Origin: Clostridiales bacterium UBA4080
Lineage (GTDB): Bacteria > Bacillota > Clostridia > Lachnospirales > Vallitaleaceae
Reading direction: 5' to 3'
Length of the DNA stretch: 46,187 nt
NCBI GenBank assembly: GCA_002381865.1
Contig: DFYO01000004.1
Coordinates: 1 to 46,187, forward strand
Shown here: positions 6,365 to 15,469 of the stretch, one piece after another
How positions within the stretch are numbered: position 1 is the stretch's first letter
Layout of the letters: each line of letters begins with the position of its first letter
Made by a program: the position numbers and the translations under genes
Notes under the pieces: generated by a model
Told to the model about the DNA's origin: nothing
The model's database searches: none
The model's input: the letters and a program-made list of their open reading frames with translations, nothing else

Positions 6365-7582
6365 TTGGACTATAATAATATAGGACTGTATTTATTGGAG
6401 TTAAGAAAGTATTATAAATTGACACAGGGTGAGCTTGCCACAAAATTGGGAGTATCTAGGCAGGCAGTTTCAAAATGGGAGACAGGAAATTCCTTACCTG
6501 ACATTGAACTGCTCGCAGAAATATCAGAGTTGTATGGAATTTCAATAGATGACATTATAAAAGCGGACATTTCTAAAATAAAACACAAGGAAGATATTAA
6601 TATTTACAAAAAAGAAAAATGTTCTAAAAATATCAGCATAATAGGCTGTGGAAGATGGGGAAGCTTTATTGGGTGGTATCTAGATAGCCTAGGACACAAG
6701 GTATCAATTTATGGCAGACCTGATTCGGTTAATATGAAGAAATTGATGGATACTAGAAAAAATGAATATATAGGATTGAGTAATTCTATTAAATTGAATT
6801 GCGATATTATTGCTGTTAAAAAAGCAGAAATAATTGTTATATCAGTTGCCTCACAAATACTAGGGGATGTTGCAAGGCAGTTAGGAGAAATAGATATAAA
6901 AAACAAAATTATAGTTCTCTGTATGAAAGGGATTGAAATATCAACAGGAAGACGTTTAACACAAGTAATTGATGATACATTAGATCATAGTAATAAGGTA
7001 GCGGTTTGGTTAGGCCCCGGTCATCCTCAAGAATTTTATAACGGTATTGCTAATTGTATGGTAATTGACAGTAATGATGAGTTTGTAAAAAAAGAGCTTA
7101 TCAGAGCTTTTAGCAGTAAGCTAATAAGATTTTATTTTGGGACTGATTTAGTGGGAAATGAAGTAGGTGCTGCTGCTAAAAATGTAATTGGAATTGCGGC
7201 TGGAATGTTAGATGGTTTAGGTATGTCAACTCTTAAAGGTGCTTTAATGTCAAGAGGAACTAGAGAAATTGGCAGGCTTATAGTTGCTATGGGAGGAAAT
7301 GAAAGTTCGGTTTATGGTTTGTGTCATTTGGGAGATTATGAGTCAACAATTTTTTCAAAATATAGCCATAACAGAGCCTTTGGAGAAAATATGGTTAACA
7401 AAAAGAAGTATGATAGGTTAGCAGAGGGGTATTATACTGATATAGCGCTTAGAAATCTTGGGAAGAATTATGGGATTGAATTACCCATTTGTGAGTCGGT
7501 TTATCAAATATTATATTGTAATGCAAAACCATCTAGTATTTTAGAAATGCTTTTTGCACGAAATTTAAAAAATGAATTTTAG
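6365..7582 (+). CDS. XRE-type HTH domain fused to NAD(P)-dependent glycerol-3-phosphate dehydrogenase
   Basis: TTG at 6365 follows GGAGGTGA. Residues 5-62 are a Cro/C1-type helix-turn-helix (LTQGELATKLGVSRQAVSKWETG, with the usual LAEISELYGISIDDI tail). After a short Lys-rich linker, residues 88-400 form a complete GpsA-like enzyme. It has the Rossmann motif GCGRWGS near residue 94, GPGHPQEF, and KNVIGIAAGMLDGLG, in which Lys272 is the family's catalytic lysine. The MSRGTREIGRLIVAMGG and GLCHLGDYEST segments follow. The family reduces dihydroxyacetone phosphate to sn-glycerol-3-phosphate for phospholipid synthesis. The fusion suggests a DNA-binding protein that senses NAD(H) or phospholipid precursors, or an enzyme that represses genes. 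Free-standing GpsA is about 330 residues, so the enzyme part is not truncated. Confidence 0.85.
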   Translation: MDYNNIGLYLLELRKYYKLTQGELATKLGVSRQAVSKWETGNSLPDIELLAEISELYGISIDDIIKADISKIKHKEDINIYKKEKCSKNISIIGCGRWGSFIGWYLDSLGHKVSIYGRPDSVNMKKLMDTRKNEYIGLSNSIKLNCDIIAVKKAEIIVISVASQILGDVARQLGEIDIKNKIIVLCMKGIEISTGRRLTQVIDDTLDHSNKVAVWLGPGHPQEFYNGIANCMVIDSNDEFVKKELIRAFSSKLIRFYFGTDLVGNEVGAAAKNVIGIAAGMLDGLGMSTLKGALMSRGTREIGRLIVAMGGNESSVYGLCHLGDYESTIFSKYSHNRAFGENMVNKKKYDRLAEGYYTDIALRNLGKNYGIELPICESVYQILYCNAKPSSILEMLFARNLKNEF

Positions 7583-7594
7583 TCTGAGCTGAAG

Positions 7595-7610
7595 TGGCAC
7601 GCTTCTTGCT
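7595..7610 (+). promoter_or_regulatory. Sigma-54 (RpoN) -24/-12 promoter
   Basis: TGGCACGCTTCTTGCT matches the RpoN consensus TGGCACG-N4-TTGCW. The invariant GG and GC are spaced ten bases apart as required. The predicted transcript would start near 7621 on the plus strand. An enhancer-binding activator would be needed; its sites, if present, would lie upstream within the dehydrogenase gene. Confidence 0.7.
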
Positions 7611-7968
7611 TATAATTAAGTGATTGCCTCGGACGAGGTTGAATCCAAAAACTCAAAAATTATTAACCACATAAAGCTATTAAAAACAGAATTTAGCAGC
7701 TAGTCCAGCTTGGACTTTAAATATATTTCCTATGAAAAACGCAAGGCTTTTTTAAATAGCTTTGCAAAACTTTAGAAAATAGGTCTACAAAAGCATTATT
7801 TTCTAGATTAAGCCCCACCCCATATAATTTGACCTAATCTGGAGAAAATTGTAGTGATATTATTCCAATAGCAAGCCGGCAATATTTCGAGGCTTGAGTT
7901 AGGTTACAAAACCCCATTCAAAAGCAATGAGCAAATAGCTGCAAAATCTCATTTTGCTTTTTGAAAAA

Positions 7969-8008
7969 AAGAAAAGGAAAGCTTTTGCCAGAAGCTTTTC
8001 TTTTCTTT
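7969..8008 (+). terminator. Terminator-like hairpin
   Basis: AAGAAAAGGAAGCTT pairs with AAGCTTTTCTTTTCTT, with a one-base bulge, over a TTGCCAG loop. It is T-rich on the 3-prime side and A-rich on the 5-prime side, so it could act in either direction. It may end the sigma-54 transcript. Confidence 0.5.
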
Positions 8009-8097
8009 ATGTTTTTAAAATGAGAGTTTTTATTTATTGTGAAAATATCTAAAAAGTGACATAATATAATTATAAGAAGTATTGAGGGGGTTGTAAT

Positions 8098-8841
8098 ATG
8101 GGGTTTTATATTATCTTGGGTGCATTTTTTATTGCTATAGGATTAGCAATTCATAAATTTAAATGCTACTTTCTTATTTCGGGATATAACACTATGCCAA
8201 AGGAAAAAAAGCAAAAGGTTAATACGGATAGCCTTGGACGTTTGATGGGAATATATTCATATATAAATGGCGTAAGCTTGATATTTGTAGGAATACTGGC
8301 GGGATTTGGAATAAAGTCGGCACAGCTTCCATATATGCTATTATTTGTTGCTTCAACTATATATTTATTAATAAAGGCACAAAGATATGACAAAAATATA
8401 TTCGATGAAAACGGTAAGCTGATTAAAGGAGCAGGTAAGAATTTAATCCTTCCCATAGGAATAATTGCCGTGGTGGTAATATTTGTTGGAGTGCTTATGC
8501 TGTTTTCAGTTCAGCCGACAAAAGTCACTTTTTTTCAAGATTATATTCAGATTCATGGGATGTATGGTGAGGAATACCAATGGAATACAATAGAAAAGGT
8601 ATCCATAATTGAAGAGCTTCCAACAATTGAAATGCGTACAAATGGCTCGGCTCTTGGCTCAAATTTAAAAGGATACTTTAGAACGAAGGACAAAAAAATA
8701 GTAAAGCTATTTGTAAATACAAGCAAGCCTCCATATATAATTATGGAAACAAAATATGGAATTATAATATTTAATTTAAAGGACAAGGAAAACACGACAA
8801 TAGCTTATGAAGCTATAATCAATCAAATTGGGAAAAAATAA
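8098..8841 (+). CDS. DUF3784 membrane protein with C-terminal PH-like domain
   Basis: TTGAGGGGGTT precedes ATG at 8098. Residues 1-100 match DUF3784: a first helix (FYIILGAFFIAIGLAI), the family motif FLISGYNTMPKEKKQK, and two further helices. A fourth helix (about 119-139, NLILPIGIIAVVVIFVGVLM) is followed by about 100 residues that look like a bacterial PH domain (VTFFQDYIQIHGMYGEEYQW and later beta strands, ending in an amphipathic helix). The function of DUF3784 proteins is unknown. A hairpin and a -10-like TATAAT (8065-8070) lie upstream, but I see no good -35. Confidence 0.7.
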   Translation: MGFYIILGAFFIAIGLAIHKFKCYFLISGYNTMPKEKKQKVNTDSLGRLMGIYSYINGVSLIFVGILAGFGIKSAQLPYMLLFVASTIYLLIKAQRYDKNIFDENGKLIKGAGKNLILPIGIIAVVVIFVGVLMLFSVQPTKVTFFQDYIQIHGMYGEEYQWNTIEKVSIIEELPTIEMRTNGSALGSNLKGYFRTKDKKIVKLFVNTSKPPYIIMETKYGIIIFNLKDKENTTIAYEAIINQIGKK

Positions 8842-8960
8842 TATAAGTCTTAACAGTCGAATAAGGAATATTAAAATTTAGATAGGCAGTAGTGACGTCT
8901 TGATAAGGAATATATAAATTAATAAAAGGTGGATTATTTGAAAAACCGGGGGGTGAAAAA

Positions 8961-9890
8961 ATGTTTAAAAAGAAAAAAAATTCTATTCATAACGAAATCG
9001 ATGCTATGAAACAAGAGTCTTCAACAACTCAAGAAAAAGAGCAAAACAACTCAGAAGCTGAACTGATTAACGAAAAAACAGAGAAAACTGAGATCATAAA
9101 CAATATGCAGGAGAAAGAGACAGATGTTAAGACTGAGGAAGAAAATAATAATGACAATAATAATATAATAGAAGAGAATATCTCAAAAAAAGTATTAATG
9201 AAGGTTGAGGGAGTCAGCAAGCATTATAAAATGGGAGAGGTTGATGTTACAGCTATTAAGAATATTTCACTAGAATTATATGATGGCGAGTTTGTTGTAA
9301 TATTAGGACCAAGTGGTTCGGGGAAAAGTACTCTTCTTAATATTTTAGGAGGTATGGATTTGCCTACAGAGGGAAGGGTATTAATGGAGGAAAATGAAAT
9401 AACTAACTATAGTGACAAAAAGCTTACCATATATAGAAGAGAAAAAATTGGATTTGTTTTTCAGTTTTATAATCTTATGTCCAATTTAACAGCAATAGAA
9501 AATGTAGAGCTAGCAACTGAAATTTGCAAGAACTCCTTAGAGGTTGAGCAGGTAATGAAGGCGGTTGATTTAATGGACAGAAAAGACCATTTTCCTTCAC
9601 AAATGAGTGGAGGAGAACAACAAAGAGTTTCGATAGCAAGAGCTGTTGCTAAAAATCCAAGACTGCTATTATGTGATGAACCAACAGGTGCCCTAGATTT
9701 TAATACGGGAATTAAGATTTTATCTCTTTTGAAAAAAATAAATAAGGATTATAAAAAAACGGTTGTAATAATTACACACAACGTGCCAATTGGAGCAATG
9801 GCTGACCGTGTTATTAAGATGAGAAGCGGTGAAATAATTGAAAATATCATTAATAAAAATCCGATTGAACCAGAAGGGATTGAGTGGTAA
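8961..9890 (+). CDS. ABC transporter ATP-binding protein, MacB/LolD type
   Basis: The 309-residue ATPase has a complete nucleotide-binding domain from about residue 78. Walker A is GPSGSGKST (about 116-124), the signature is MSGGEQQRVSIARA, Walker B is LLLCDEPTGALD, and the switch His is in VVIITHN. The first 75 residues are an unusual polar extension rich in Glu, Asn, Lys and Thr, absent from typical LolD/MacB ATPases (about 225-250 residues). GGGGGGTG lies five bases before ATG. It energises the permease encoded by the next gene, whose start codon overlaps its stop (TAATG), and the adaptor at 12352 completes the set. Such Gram-positive MacAB-like systems export peptides, antibiotics or lipids; the substrate here is unknown. 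Confidence 0.88.
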   Translation: MFKKKKNSIHNEIDAMKQESSTTQEKEQNNSEAELINEKTEKTEIINNMQEKETDVKTEEENNNDNNNIIEENISKKVLMKVEGVSKHYKMGEVDVTAIKNISLELYDGEFVVILGPSGSGKSTLLNILGGMDLPTEGRVLMEENEITNYSDKKLTIYRREKIGFVFQFYNLMSNLTAIENVELATEICKNSLEVEQVMKAVDLMDRKDHFPSQMSGGEQQRVSIARAVAKNPRLLLCDEPTGALDFNTGIKILSLLKKINKDYKKTVVIITHNVPIGAMADRVIKMRSGEIIENIINKNPIEPEGIEW

Positions 9891-12244
9891 TGAAAAGATT
9901 GAATATTCGCCTGATGAGGCTTATTAAGCAATCAAAAGGGCAGTTTGCATCAATTTCAATTATGATTATTTTGGCATTAATAATATATGTTTCCATGAAT
10001 ATGGTGGCAAAGAATCTTTATAATTCAATCTACCAATATTATGATGAGACTAATTTTGCTGATGCTTTTGTTCAGGTTGTAAAAATTCCAAGAGCAGGAA
10101 TAGATAAACTGCTTGCTATTGAAGGAGTAGAGTTGGCGCAGGGAAGAATAAGTGAAGATGTTCCTTTAAAGGTGGAGGATTCAAATGAAAAGGTAAGAAT
10201 AAGAATTACTTCTATTCCAGAAGAAGAAATAGTATTGAATGATATTTATATTATTGAGGGAGAATATATAGATAAAGACAATCATGGAGCAGTTTTACAA
10301 CAATTTACTGATGCTAGAGGATTAAAACCAGGAGATACCATCAAACCCTTTATTAATGGAAAGGTGTATCCTATTACAATATCAGCAATTGCGGGTAATC
10401 CGGAATATATATATTTGATGGAAAACGAAGAAGCGCTTATTCCGGCACCAGAAAAATTTGGAGTTGTTTACGTTAAGGAGCAATTTGCACGTACGGTACT
10501 TGGATATCAGGGAAGCTATAATGAAATACTAATAAGAATAAAATCGGATTATCATTATAAAATAGATTCTATATTAGACGAGGTTGAAGACGCTCTTGAA
10601 AAATATGGAGTTAAAAGTATTACTAAAAGAGAAAATCAGTTGAGCCATAGTCTTATGATGCAGGAGGTTGATCAGCTGGAGATGATGTCAGCTGCTATAA
10701 CAATAATGTTTTTAGGAATTGCGGCATTAATTATTAATATTATGCTATCAAGAACAGTAAAGAATGACAGGATAGCAATAGGAGTTTTAAAAGCAATAGG
10801 ATATTCAAATAAAAGTATTATGTGGCACTACACAAAGTTTTCGCTTGCAATTGGGGTGGTAGGTTCAACACTTGGTATGCTCCTAAGCATTCCTGTGACC
10901 TCTTTTTATACTAATATGTATATTATGTATATGAATATTCCGTTATTTGGAATGAAGCTTTATAAAATGTATTTTGTATATGGAATTTTAATAACAAGTA
11001 TCTTTTGTATTTTATCGGGACTTATGGGAGCAAAAAATGTTCTTAAAATAATGCCAGCAAGTGCAATGCAGCCAGAAGCACCAAAAACAGCACATAGAAT
11101 TTTGCTGGAAAAAGTTTCATTTATTTGGAAAAGAATATCCTTTAGCTGGAAAATGGTAATAAGAAATAGCTTGAGGAAAAAGAAAAGAGCGGCTTTTTTA
11201 GTTTTAGGCGTATCTCTTACGTATGCAATGATATTAGTTACTGTATTTATGTCAACTGTCTGGACAAATATATTCAGAATTCATTATGGAGAATTTCAAA
11301 CTATGGAATATGGGGTTGATTATTCTAAATTTATGGATAAGAATATAGTTGTTGAGCTTTCAAAGATAATTGAAATAGATAAAATCGAAAGCAAAACGGA
11401 GATTCCCTTTGAGCTTGAGCTAGGCTGGAAAAAGAAAACCGTTAGTGTTATTGGTCTTGAAAAGAACACAAGTTTTTATAATTTCAAAACTACGAAGGGA
11501 GAAGAAGTTGAGCTTTTGGACAAGGGGATTTATCTAGCAGATAGATTGGCAGAAACCTTAGGAGCAAAAAAAGGGGATTTGATATTATTAAATTCATTTT
11601 TGCCAAATGGCAAAGATGTTTATATTGAAGTTAAGGGAATTGTAGAGCAGTATTTGGGAACAAATGCATATATGACAATGGAAACATTAAATAATATAAT
11701 TGGAGAAAAAAACCTAGTTACAGGAGCGCTGATAAATTCAAAGGATCAAGTAACAGAGAAGCTTAGGGATATAAAATATGTAAAACAGGCACAGTCAGTT
11801 GGTGAGATGCAGGAAATATTTGAAGAATATATGGATATGATGATATATTCTGTTGGAGTAATGATGTTTTTTGGTGGAATTTTAGGTTTTACAACGGTAT
11901 ATAATATTAATGTAATAAGTATTTCCGAAAGACTTATGGAATTTTCTTCTCTCAGAGTTTTGGGTTTTGACAAAAAAGAAATATCACGAATGATAAGAAG
12001 AGAAAATATGGTGTTAGCTAGTATTGGCATATTTGTTGGGATGCCAATAGGTTATTATATGTGCAAGGGATTAATAGATTCTTTGACAATGGATATGCTT
12101 ACAATACCTCTTGATATTGAAATTAGCAGCTATTTTATAACAGCTATAGCAACAGCCTTTTTTATAATTATGGCTCAGCTAGCAACTGTTAGAAAAATTC
12201 ATAGGTTGAATTTTTTAGAAGCATTAAAAAACAGAACAACATAA
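9890..12244 (+). CDS. ABC transporter permease, FtsX/MacB type, duplicated module
   Basis: ATG at 9890 overlaps the ATPase stop; an in-frame GTG six bases earlier is possible. The 784-residue protein has an N-terminal helix (about 15-37), an extracellular domain of about 220 residues, and three helices of a first FtsX domain (about 265-390). A second copy follows: a helix near 430, an extracellular domain, and three helices near 655-775. The two-module, eight-helix layout fits large permeases such as those of BceB or LolC/E-like exporters. With the ATPase and the adaptor downstream, it forms one export complex. Confidence 0.85.
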   Translation: MKRLNIRLMRLIKQSKGQFASISIMIILALIIYVSMNMVAKNLYNSIYQYYDETNFADAFVQVVKIPRAGIDKLLAIEGVELAQGRISEDVPLKVEDSNEKVRIRITSIPEEEIVLNDIYIIEGEYIDKDNHGAVLQQFTDARGLKPGDTIKPFINGKVYPITISAIAGNPEYIYLMENEEALIPAPEKFGVVYVKEQFARTVLGYQGSYNEILIRIKSDYHYKIDSILDEVEDALEKYGVKSITKRENQLSHSLMMQEVDQLEMMSAAITIMFLGIAALIINIMLSRTVKNDRIAIGVLKAIGYSNKSIMWHYTKFSLAIGVVGSTLGMLLSIPVTSFYTNMYIMYMNIPLFGMKLYKMYFVYGILITSIFCILSGLMGAKNVLKIMPASAMQPEAPKTAHRILLEKVSFIWKRISFSWKMVIRNSLRKKKRAAFLVLGVSLTYAMILVTVFMSTVWTNIFRIHYGEFQTMEYGVDYSKFMDKNIVVELSKIIEIDKIESKTEIPFELELGWKKKTVSVIGLEKNTSFYNFKTTKGEEVELLDKGIYLADRLAETLGAKKGDLILLNSFLPNGKDVYIEVKGIVEQYLGTNAYMTMETLNNIIGEKNLVTGALINSKDQVTEKLRDIKYVKQAQSVGEMQEIFEEYMDMMIYSVGVMMFFGGILGFTTVYNINVISISERLMEFSSLRVLGFDKKEISRMIRRENMVLASIGIFVGMPIGYYMCKGLIDSLTMDMLTIPLDIEISSYFITAIATAFFIIMAQLATVRKIHRLNFLEALKNRTT

Positions 12245-12351
12245 TTATTATTTTTATCAATTAAGTAAGTAATAGGTTCTGTATCCTATTAAGCTTAAGT
12301 ATAAATGAAAATATTTTTTATAAAACCTCTAGAAGAAAGGGAGTGTTAGAT

Positions 12352-13620
12352 ATGAAAAAAGCTTTAAAGATTTTTGGTGTAATTGCTGTGTTAGCTTTGA
12401 TTGTTGTGGGAGGAGTTATTAAAAGCAAACAAGGAAGTGCTATTGAGGTAGATACTACAAAGGTGATAAAAGGAAGCTTAAAAAGTTATACTGAGGAGAT
12501 TGGAGAGGTTAAAATTCGTAATTCTGAAGATGTTTTTACGAAAATTTCAGGGAAAGTACTAGAGGTTAAAGTCGAAGTAGGAGGTTTTGTTAATAAAGGA
12601 GATATTCTTGCTAAAATAGATAGTCAGGACCAAGAACAGGACATTCAGATACTGCAGGCGCAAAAAGCAGCATTGCTAGCTCAGTACAAAGAAAGCACGA
12701 AAGCTGCAGAGCCATTAGAGATTAAAAAATTACAAGCAACTATTGGAAATATGGAATTAAAATATCAGGAAACTCAAAACAACCTTATCAAAGGACAAGA
12801 GCTTTATAATAACGGAGCAATTACTGAGCAGGAGCTAGCATCGATAAAAATTTCAGCAGAGAGTGAAAAAAATGATATAGCAAAACTAAAAATGGATTTG
12901 GAATTATTGAAAAAGCCTGCATCTTCAAATATTATTAATAATTATCAGGCTCAGTTAAATCAGCTATCACTTCAGATTGAAGCTTTGGAAAATAATAAGG
13001 GAGAATATACAATTTATGCTCCTATTGATGGGACAATCTTAGAAAAAAATATTTCTAAAGGAGCGTTTACAATATATGGTAACAAGCTGTTCAGTGTAGG
13101 GAATACAGCTGATTTGTATATTGAAGCAGAGGTGCTGGCAGAGGATATTGTTGATATTTATGCAGGAATGAAGGCGGAAGTTACCAATCAAAGTATAAAT
13201 GACATTGTAGTAAAGGGTGAAGTATTAAAAATTTATCCTCAGGCATACAGCAAGATGTCTGAGCTGGGGGTTGAACAAAAAAGGATAAAAGTTGAAATTA
13301 CTATAAAGGATGACAAAAAAATATTGAAGCCAGGCTTTGATATGGATGTTAAATTTATTAAGCAAGAAAAAAACCAAACTCTAATTATTCCAGAAAATGC
13401 TGTTTTTAAAATGAACAACATAGACTATGTGTTTGTAGTTGAAGATAAAAAAGCAAAGCTTAGACAGGTTGAAACTGGTATAGAAAGCGACAGAAATATT
13501 GAAATACTTAAAGGTTTAAAAGAAAATGAAATGGTTATTAATTCTCCGGATAAGGATATTAATGAAGGAGTTACAATAATAGAAAAAAACAGCAGTAAAA
13601 TAAAAGAATTGGAAAAATAG
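12352..13620 (+). CDS. Efflux adaptor (membrane fusion) protein, MacA/HlyD type
   Basis: ATG at 12352 lies nine bases after AAAGGGAG; GTG at 12343 is less well placed. The 422-residue protein has one N-terminal helix (about residues 6-24), then a split biotinyl-lipoyl domain (GKVLEVKVEVGGFVNKGDILAKID, later TIYAPIDGTILEKN). Between the halves is a long coiled coil (about residues 95-215). Beta-barrel and membrane-proximal domains follow, then a highly charged tail ending KIKELEK. It bridges the permease to the outside. The third place in the operon, after ATPase and permease, reverses the common macA-macB order. The 107-bp gap to the permease gene shows no strong terminator. Confidence 0.85.
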   Translation: MKKALKIFGVIAVLALIVVGGVIKSKQGSAIEVDTTKVIKGSLKSYTEEIGEVKIRNSEDVFTKISGKVLEVKVEVGGFVNKGDILAKIDSQDQEQDIQILQAQKAALLAQYKESTKAAEPLEIKKLQATIGNMELKYQETQNNLIKGQELYNNGAITEQELASIKISAESEKNDIAKLKMDLELLKKPASSNIINNYQAQLNQLSLQIEALENNKGEYTIYAPIDGTILEKNISKGAFTIYGNKLFSVGNTADLYIEAEVLAEDIVDIYAGMKAEVTNQSINDIVVKGEVLKIYPQAYSKMSELGVEQKRIKVEITIKDDKKILKPGFDMDVKFIKQEKNQTLIIPENAVFKMNNIDYVFVVEDKKAKLRQVETGIESDRNIEILKGLKENEMVINSPDKDINEGVTIIEKNSSKIKELEK

Positions 13621-13666
13621 AAGTGGTCAATAAGTTTAGTATATAAAAGCGAAACACAAAAGTTTT

Positions 13667-13695
13667 TTGACATTCTATTTTTAAAATGGTAGAAT
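13667..13695 (+). promoter_or_regulatory. Sigma-A-type promoter of glnS
   Basis: TTGACA (13667-13672), a 17-bp spacer and TAGAAT (13690-13695), with an extended TGn just before the -10. Transcription would begin near 13702, giving a leader of about 90 bases, too short for a T-box. Confidence 0.75.
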
Positions 13696-13789
13696 TATGC
13701 TAGTTTATGTAGAGATATTTGACCTGACAGAATGCCTGCAGTGGCTATTTGTTGGTTATGGAAACCTAAATACAAGGAGAGATAGAACT

Positions 13790-15454
13790 ATGGCAATGGG
13801 ACAAGAAGAAGAAAAAGTCTCTAAAAATTTCATTGATAATTTTATAGAACAAGATTTGTCGGATGGAATATATGAGAAGGTGCACACAAGATTTCCACCT
13901 GAGCCGAATGGATATATGCATATAGGCCACGCAAAGGCAATATATATTGACTTTGGAACTGCTGAAAAATATAAAGGGCTATGTAACCTTAGATTTGATG
14001 ATACTAATCCGGCAAAGGAAGATATGGAGTATGTAGAGTCAATTATGGAGGATGTAAAATGGCTAGGCTATGACTGGGAGGATAGATTATATTATGCCTC
14101 TAGTTATTTTGGAAAATTATATGAATGTGCAATAGAGCTGATTAAAAAGGACAAGGCATTTGTATGCGATTTAACGGCTGAACAAATTAGAGAATACAGA
14201 GGGAGCTTAACAGAACCTGGAAAAGAAAGCCCTTATAGAAATAGATCTATTGAAGAAAACCTTGAACTATTTCAAAAAATGAAGGAGGGTGTTTTTGAAG
14301 ATGGAGCCAAGGTATTAAGGCTGAAAATAGATATGACATCTCCAAACATAAATATGAGAGATCCAGTTATTTACAGGATTGCACATGTAAGTCACCATAC
14401 AACAAAAGATGAGTGGTGTATTTATCCTATGTATGATTATGCCCATCCTATTGAGGATGCAATAGAAAAAATATCCCATTCCTTGTGCTCTTTAGAATTT
14501 GAAGATCACAGACCACTTTATAATTGGATATTAGAAGCACTAGACTGGCCTAATCCTCCAAGGCAAATTGAGTTTGCAAGATTGGAGTTAACTAATACAG
14601 TTACAAGTAAAAGAAAGCTTAGAGCATTAGTTGAAGAAGGGCTTGTAGACGGATGGGATGATCCTAGAATGCCTACTATCTCAGGCCTTAGAAGAAGAGG
14701 CTACACACCTGAAGCAATCAGGAATTTTTGTGATATTATAGGTGTTTCAAAAAGTAAAAGTACGGTAGATGTAGCTATGCTTGAACACTGTATTAGAGAG
14801 GATTTAAAGCTTAAAACCAATAGAATGATGGTGGTTTTAGATCCACTAAAAATTGTTATAACTAATTACCCAGAAGGCCAGGTAGAATGGCTTGAGGCAG
14901 AAAATAATCAGGACAATGAAGAATTGGGAAATAGAAAAATACCATTTACAAGAGAGCTTTACATAGAAAAAGAAGATTTTATGGAAAACCCTCCCAAAAA
15001 ATATTTTAGATTATTTCCCGGTAATGAGGTTCGTCTTAAAAATGCATATTTTATCAAATGTGAAGAGATTATTAAGGATGAAAAAGGAGAAATACTTGAA
15101 ATTCACTGTACCTATGACCCTGAAACAAAAAGCGGTTCTGGATTTACAGGCAGAAAGGTAAAAGGAACACTTCACTGGGTAAGTGCAACAGAATCAGTAA
15201 AAATACAAGCAAGGTTATTTGATCATTTGTTTGTAGAAAATGATGAAGCTGTAGGTGAATATATAATCAATGAAAACTCAATGGAGATTGTTAATAATTC
15301 TTATGCTGAAATAAGCTTAAAGGACTCTAAAGCAGGCGATAGTTTTCAATTTATTAGACATGGCTATTTTGTAGCAGACAGTAAGTATTCTTCAAAAGAA
15401 CAACTTGTATTTAATAGGATAGTATCACTAAAGAGTTCATATAAAAAAGATTAA
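13790..15454 (+). CDS. glnS: Glutaminyl-tRNA synthetase
   Basis: ATG at 13790 follows AAGGAGAG by eight bases; 31 codons of open frame upstream overlap the promoter and are not coding. The 554-residue enzyme charges tRNA-Gln with glutamine in the cytoplasm. It is a class I synthetase with RFPPEPNGYMHIGHAKA (HIGH at 44-47), LRFDDTNPAKE, FEDHRPLYNW, and the KMSKS-equivalent TSKRKLR. An anticodon-binding beta-barrel C-terminal part follows (LHWVSATESVKIQARLFDHLF). The length equals the bacterial GlnRS core, without the extra C-terminal domain of Deinococcus. GlnRS is not universal in Clostridia, many of which use GluRS plus GatCAB, so this gene may have been acquired horizontally long ago. The next gene starts 16 bases after it. 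Confidence 0.93.
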   Translation: MAMGQEEEKVSKNFIDNFIEQDLSDGIYEKVHTRFPPEPNGYMHIGHAKAIYIDFGTAEKYKGLCNLRFDDTNPAKEDMEYVESIMEDVKWLGYDWEDRLYYASSYFGKLYECAIELIKKDKAFVCDLTAEQIREYRGSLTEPGKESPYRNRSIEENLELFQKMKEGVFEDGAKVLRLKIDMTSPNINMRDPVIYRIAHVSHHTTKDEWCIYPMYDYAHPIEDAIEKISHSLCSLEFEDHRPLYNWILEALDWPNPPRQIEFARLELTNTVTSKRKLRALVEEGLVDGWDDPRMPTISGLRRRGYTPEAIRNFCDIIGVSKSKSTVDVAMLEHCIREDLKLKTNRMMVVLDPLKIVITNYPEGQVEWLEAENNQDNEELGNRKIPFTRELYIEKEDFMENPPKKYFRLFPGNEVRLKNAYFIKCEEIIKDEKGEILEIHCTYDPETKSGSGFTGRKVKGTLHWVSATESVKIQARLFDHLFVENDEAVGEYIINENSMEIVNNSYAEISLKDSKAGDSFQFIRHGYFVADSKYSSKEQLVFNRIVSLKSSYKKD

Positions 15455-15469
15455 GGATAGGTGGTTAAG

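Larger units (their letters stand above)
7583..8097. other. 515-bp gene-poor stretch with sigma-54 promoter
   Basis: After the dehydrogenase stop comes a sigma-54-type promoter (7595-7610). Downstream is a 27-codon GTG frame from 7620, of uncertain reality. Three small stem-loops follow: CCTC/GAGG near 7627, AGTCCA/TGGACT near 7704, and GCAAGGCT/AGCTTTGC near 7741. A larger hairpin lies at 7969-8008. No ORF over 30 codons with coding character was seen on either strand. It could hold a small RNA or the relic of a deleted gene. Confidence 0.5.

Noticed and set aside
13620..13789. T-box riboswitch before glnS
   Set aside because: The leader is about 90 bases and shows no T-box sequence, specifier stem or terminator/antiterminator pair.
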